Positions 15,909 to 16,132 of a stretch of DNA of 16,132 nucleotides are shown here, in pieces. Position numbers and translations under genes: made by a program. Source of the stretch: SIG455 sp045659025. GTDB lineage: Bacteria; Bacillota; Clostridia; UMGS1810. Each line of letters opens with the position of its first letter. The stretch's first letter is position 1. Under the pieces are notes generated by a model, which was not told where the DNA came from, did no database searches, and worked only from the letters and a program-made list of their open reading frames with translations. The stretch spans positions 1 to 16,132 of the forward strand of contig JAZOWA010000002.1 of the NCBI GenBank assembly GCA_045659025.1, read 5' to 3'.

Positions 15909-16132
15909 ATGTCATCAACCGAACTTACTCCAATGATGAAACAATACTTAGAGGTCAAAAGCAATCACGAGGATTGTATTTTGATGTTTCGTCTCGGTGA
16001 TTTTTATGAGATGTTCAATGAAGATGCCTACGTGGCATCGGAGATATTAAATATCACTCTCACTGGCAAGGGTTCAGGTCCTGAACGTATTCCCATGTGC
16101 GGAGTACCCTTCCATAGCGTAGAGGGCTATAT
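15909..16132 (+). CDS. mutS: DNA mismatch repair protein MutS, N-terminal part (3' end outside window)
   Basis: MutS recognises mismatched bases and starts methyl-independent or methyl-directed repair with MutL. Only the first 74 codons are in the window. They cover most of the mismatch-binding domain I: LTPMMKQYLEVK, then FRLGDFYEMF containing the mismatch-stacking Phe-x-Glu (F32, E34), and further on LTGKGSG and PMCGVPFHS. These match the family's N-terminus closely. AAAAGGAGA lies before ATG-15909 with a suitable spacer. As the fifth gene of the zapA-U32-dut-NusG_II-mutS unit with no terminator between, it is probably co-transcribed. The frame runs off the right edge intact. Confidence 0.97.
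   Translation, partial: MSSTELTPMMKQYLEVKSNHEDCILMFRLGDFYEMFNEDAYVASEILNITLTGKGSGPERIPMCGVPFHSVEGY

Noticed and set aside
1..16132. CRISPR array, tRNA/rRNA, insertion sequence, prophage or defence system
   Set aside because: I found no spaced direct repeats, no tRNA-like cloverleaf, no transposase or integrase and no terminal inverted repeats. AddAB is a core repair enzyme, not evidence of a defence island.

Overview
The window is a stretch of core chromosome from a low-to-moderate GC, Gram-positive-type bacterium, most likely an anaerobic Clostridia member (Ruminococcaceae/Oscillospiraceae-like). Support comes from an AddAB recombination nuclease, an RqcH/NFACT protein, ZapA next to a long U32 protein, a NusG-domain-II membrane protein, and a BofC-like protein plus small Cys-rich/hydrophobic genes that suggest an endospore-forming lineage. 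Genes are tightly packed. Shine-Dalgarno sites are strong (GGAGG type), GTG/TTG starts are common, and transcription units end in clear hairpin-plus-T terminators. The taxonomic placement is inference from gene content only.

Layout. (1) 1-580: 3' end of rqcH. (2) 589-962: promoter, rpsT (ribosomal protein S20) and terminator. (3) 1026-8613: a four-gene rightward unit, addB-addA (overlapping), a small membrane coiled-coil protein and a coiled-coil zinc-ribbon protein, ending in a 15-bp hairpin. (4) 8614-8988: a convergent leftward gene for a membrane-anchored BofC-like protein. (5) 9090-11392: extended -10 promoter, a class A penicillin-binding protein and a bidirectional terminator. (6) 11403-12423: a leftward cluster of three small uncharacterised genes, the last being a Cys-rich protein with a hydrophobic tail. 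(7) 12589-16132: a rightward unit zapA - U32 protein - dut - NusG-domain-II membrane protein - mutS (cut by the window end), with overlapping or very short junctions. No junction longer than about 210 bases lacks a gene.

How the genes fit together. The window mixes translation quality control (rqcH, rpsT, the U32 RNA-modification candidate), DNA repair and nucleotide hygiene (addBA, dut, mutS) and envelope/division (class A PBP, zapA). A probable spore-related component (BofC-like gene and the leftward trio) is inferred.

I see no rRNA, tRNA, CRISPR array, insertion sequence, prophage, attachment site or origin. I do not find convincing evidence for a new defence or mobile system. The places most worth a second look are the leftward trio of small genes, the two small genes behind addBA, the near-identical promoter/RBS module shared by the PBP gene and zapA, and the altered cysteine pattern in the NusG-domain-II protein.
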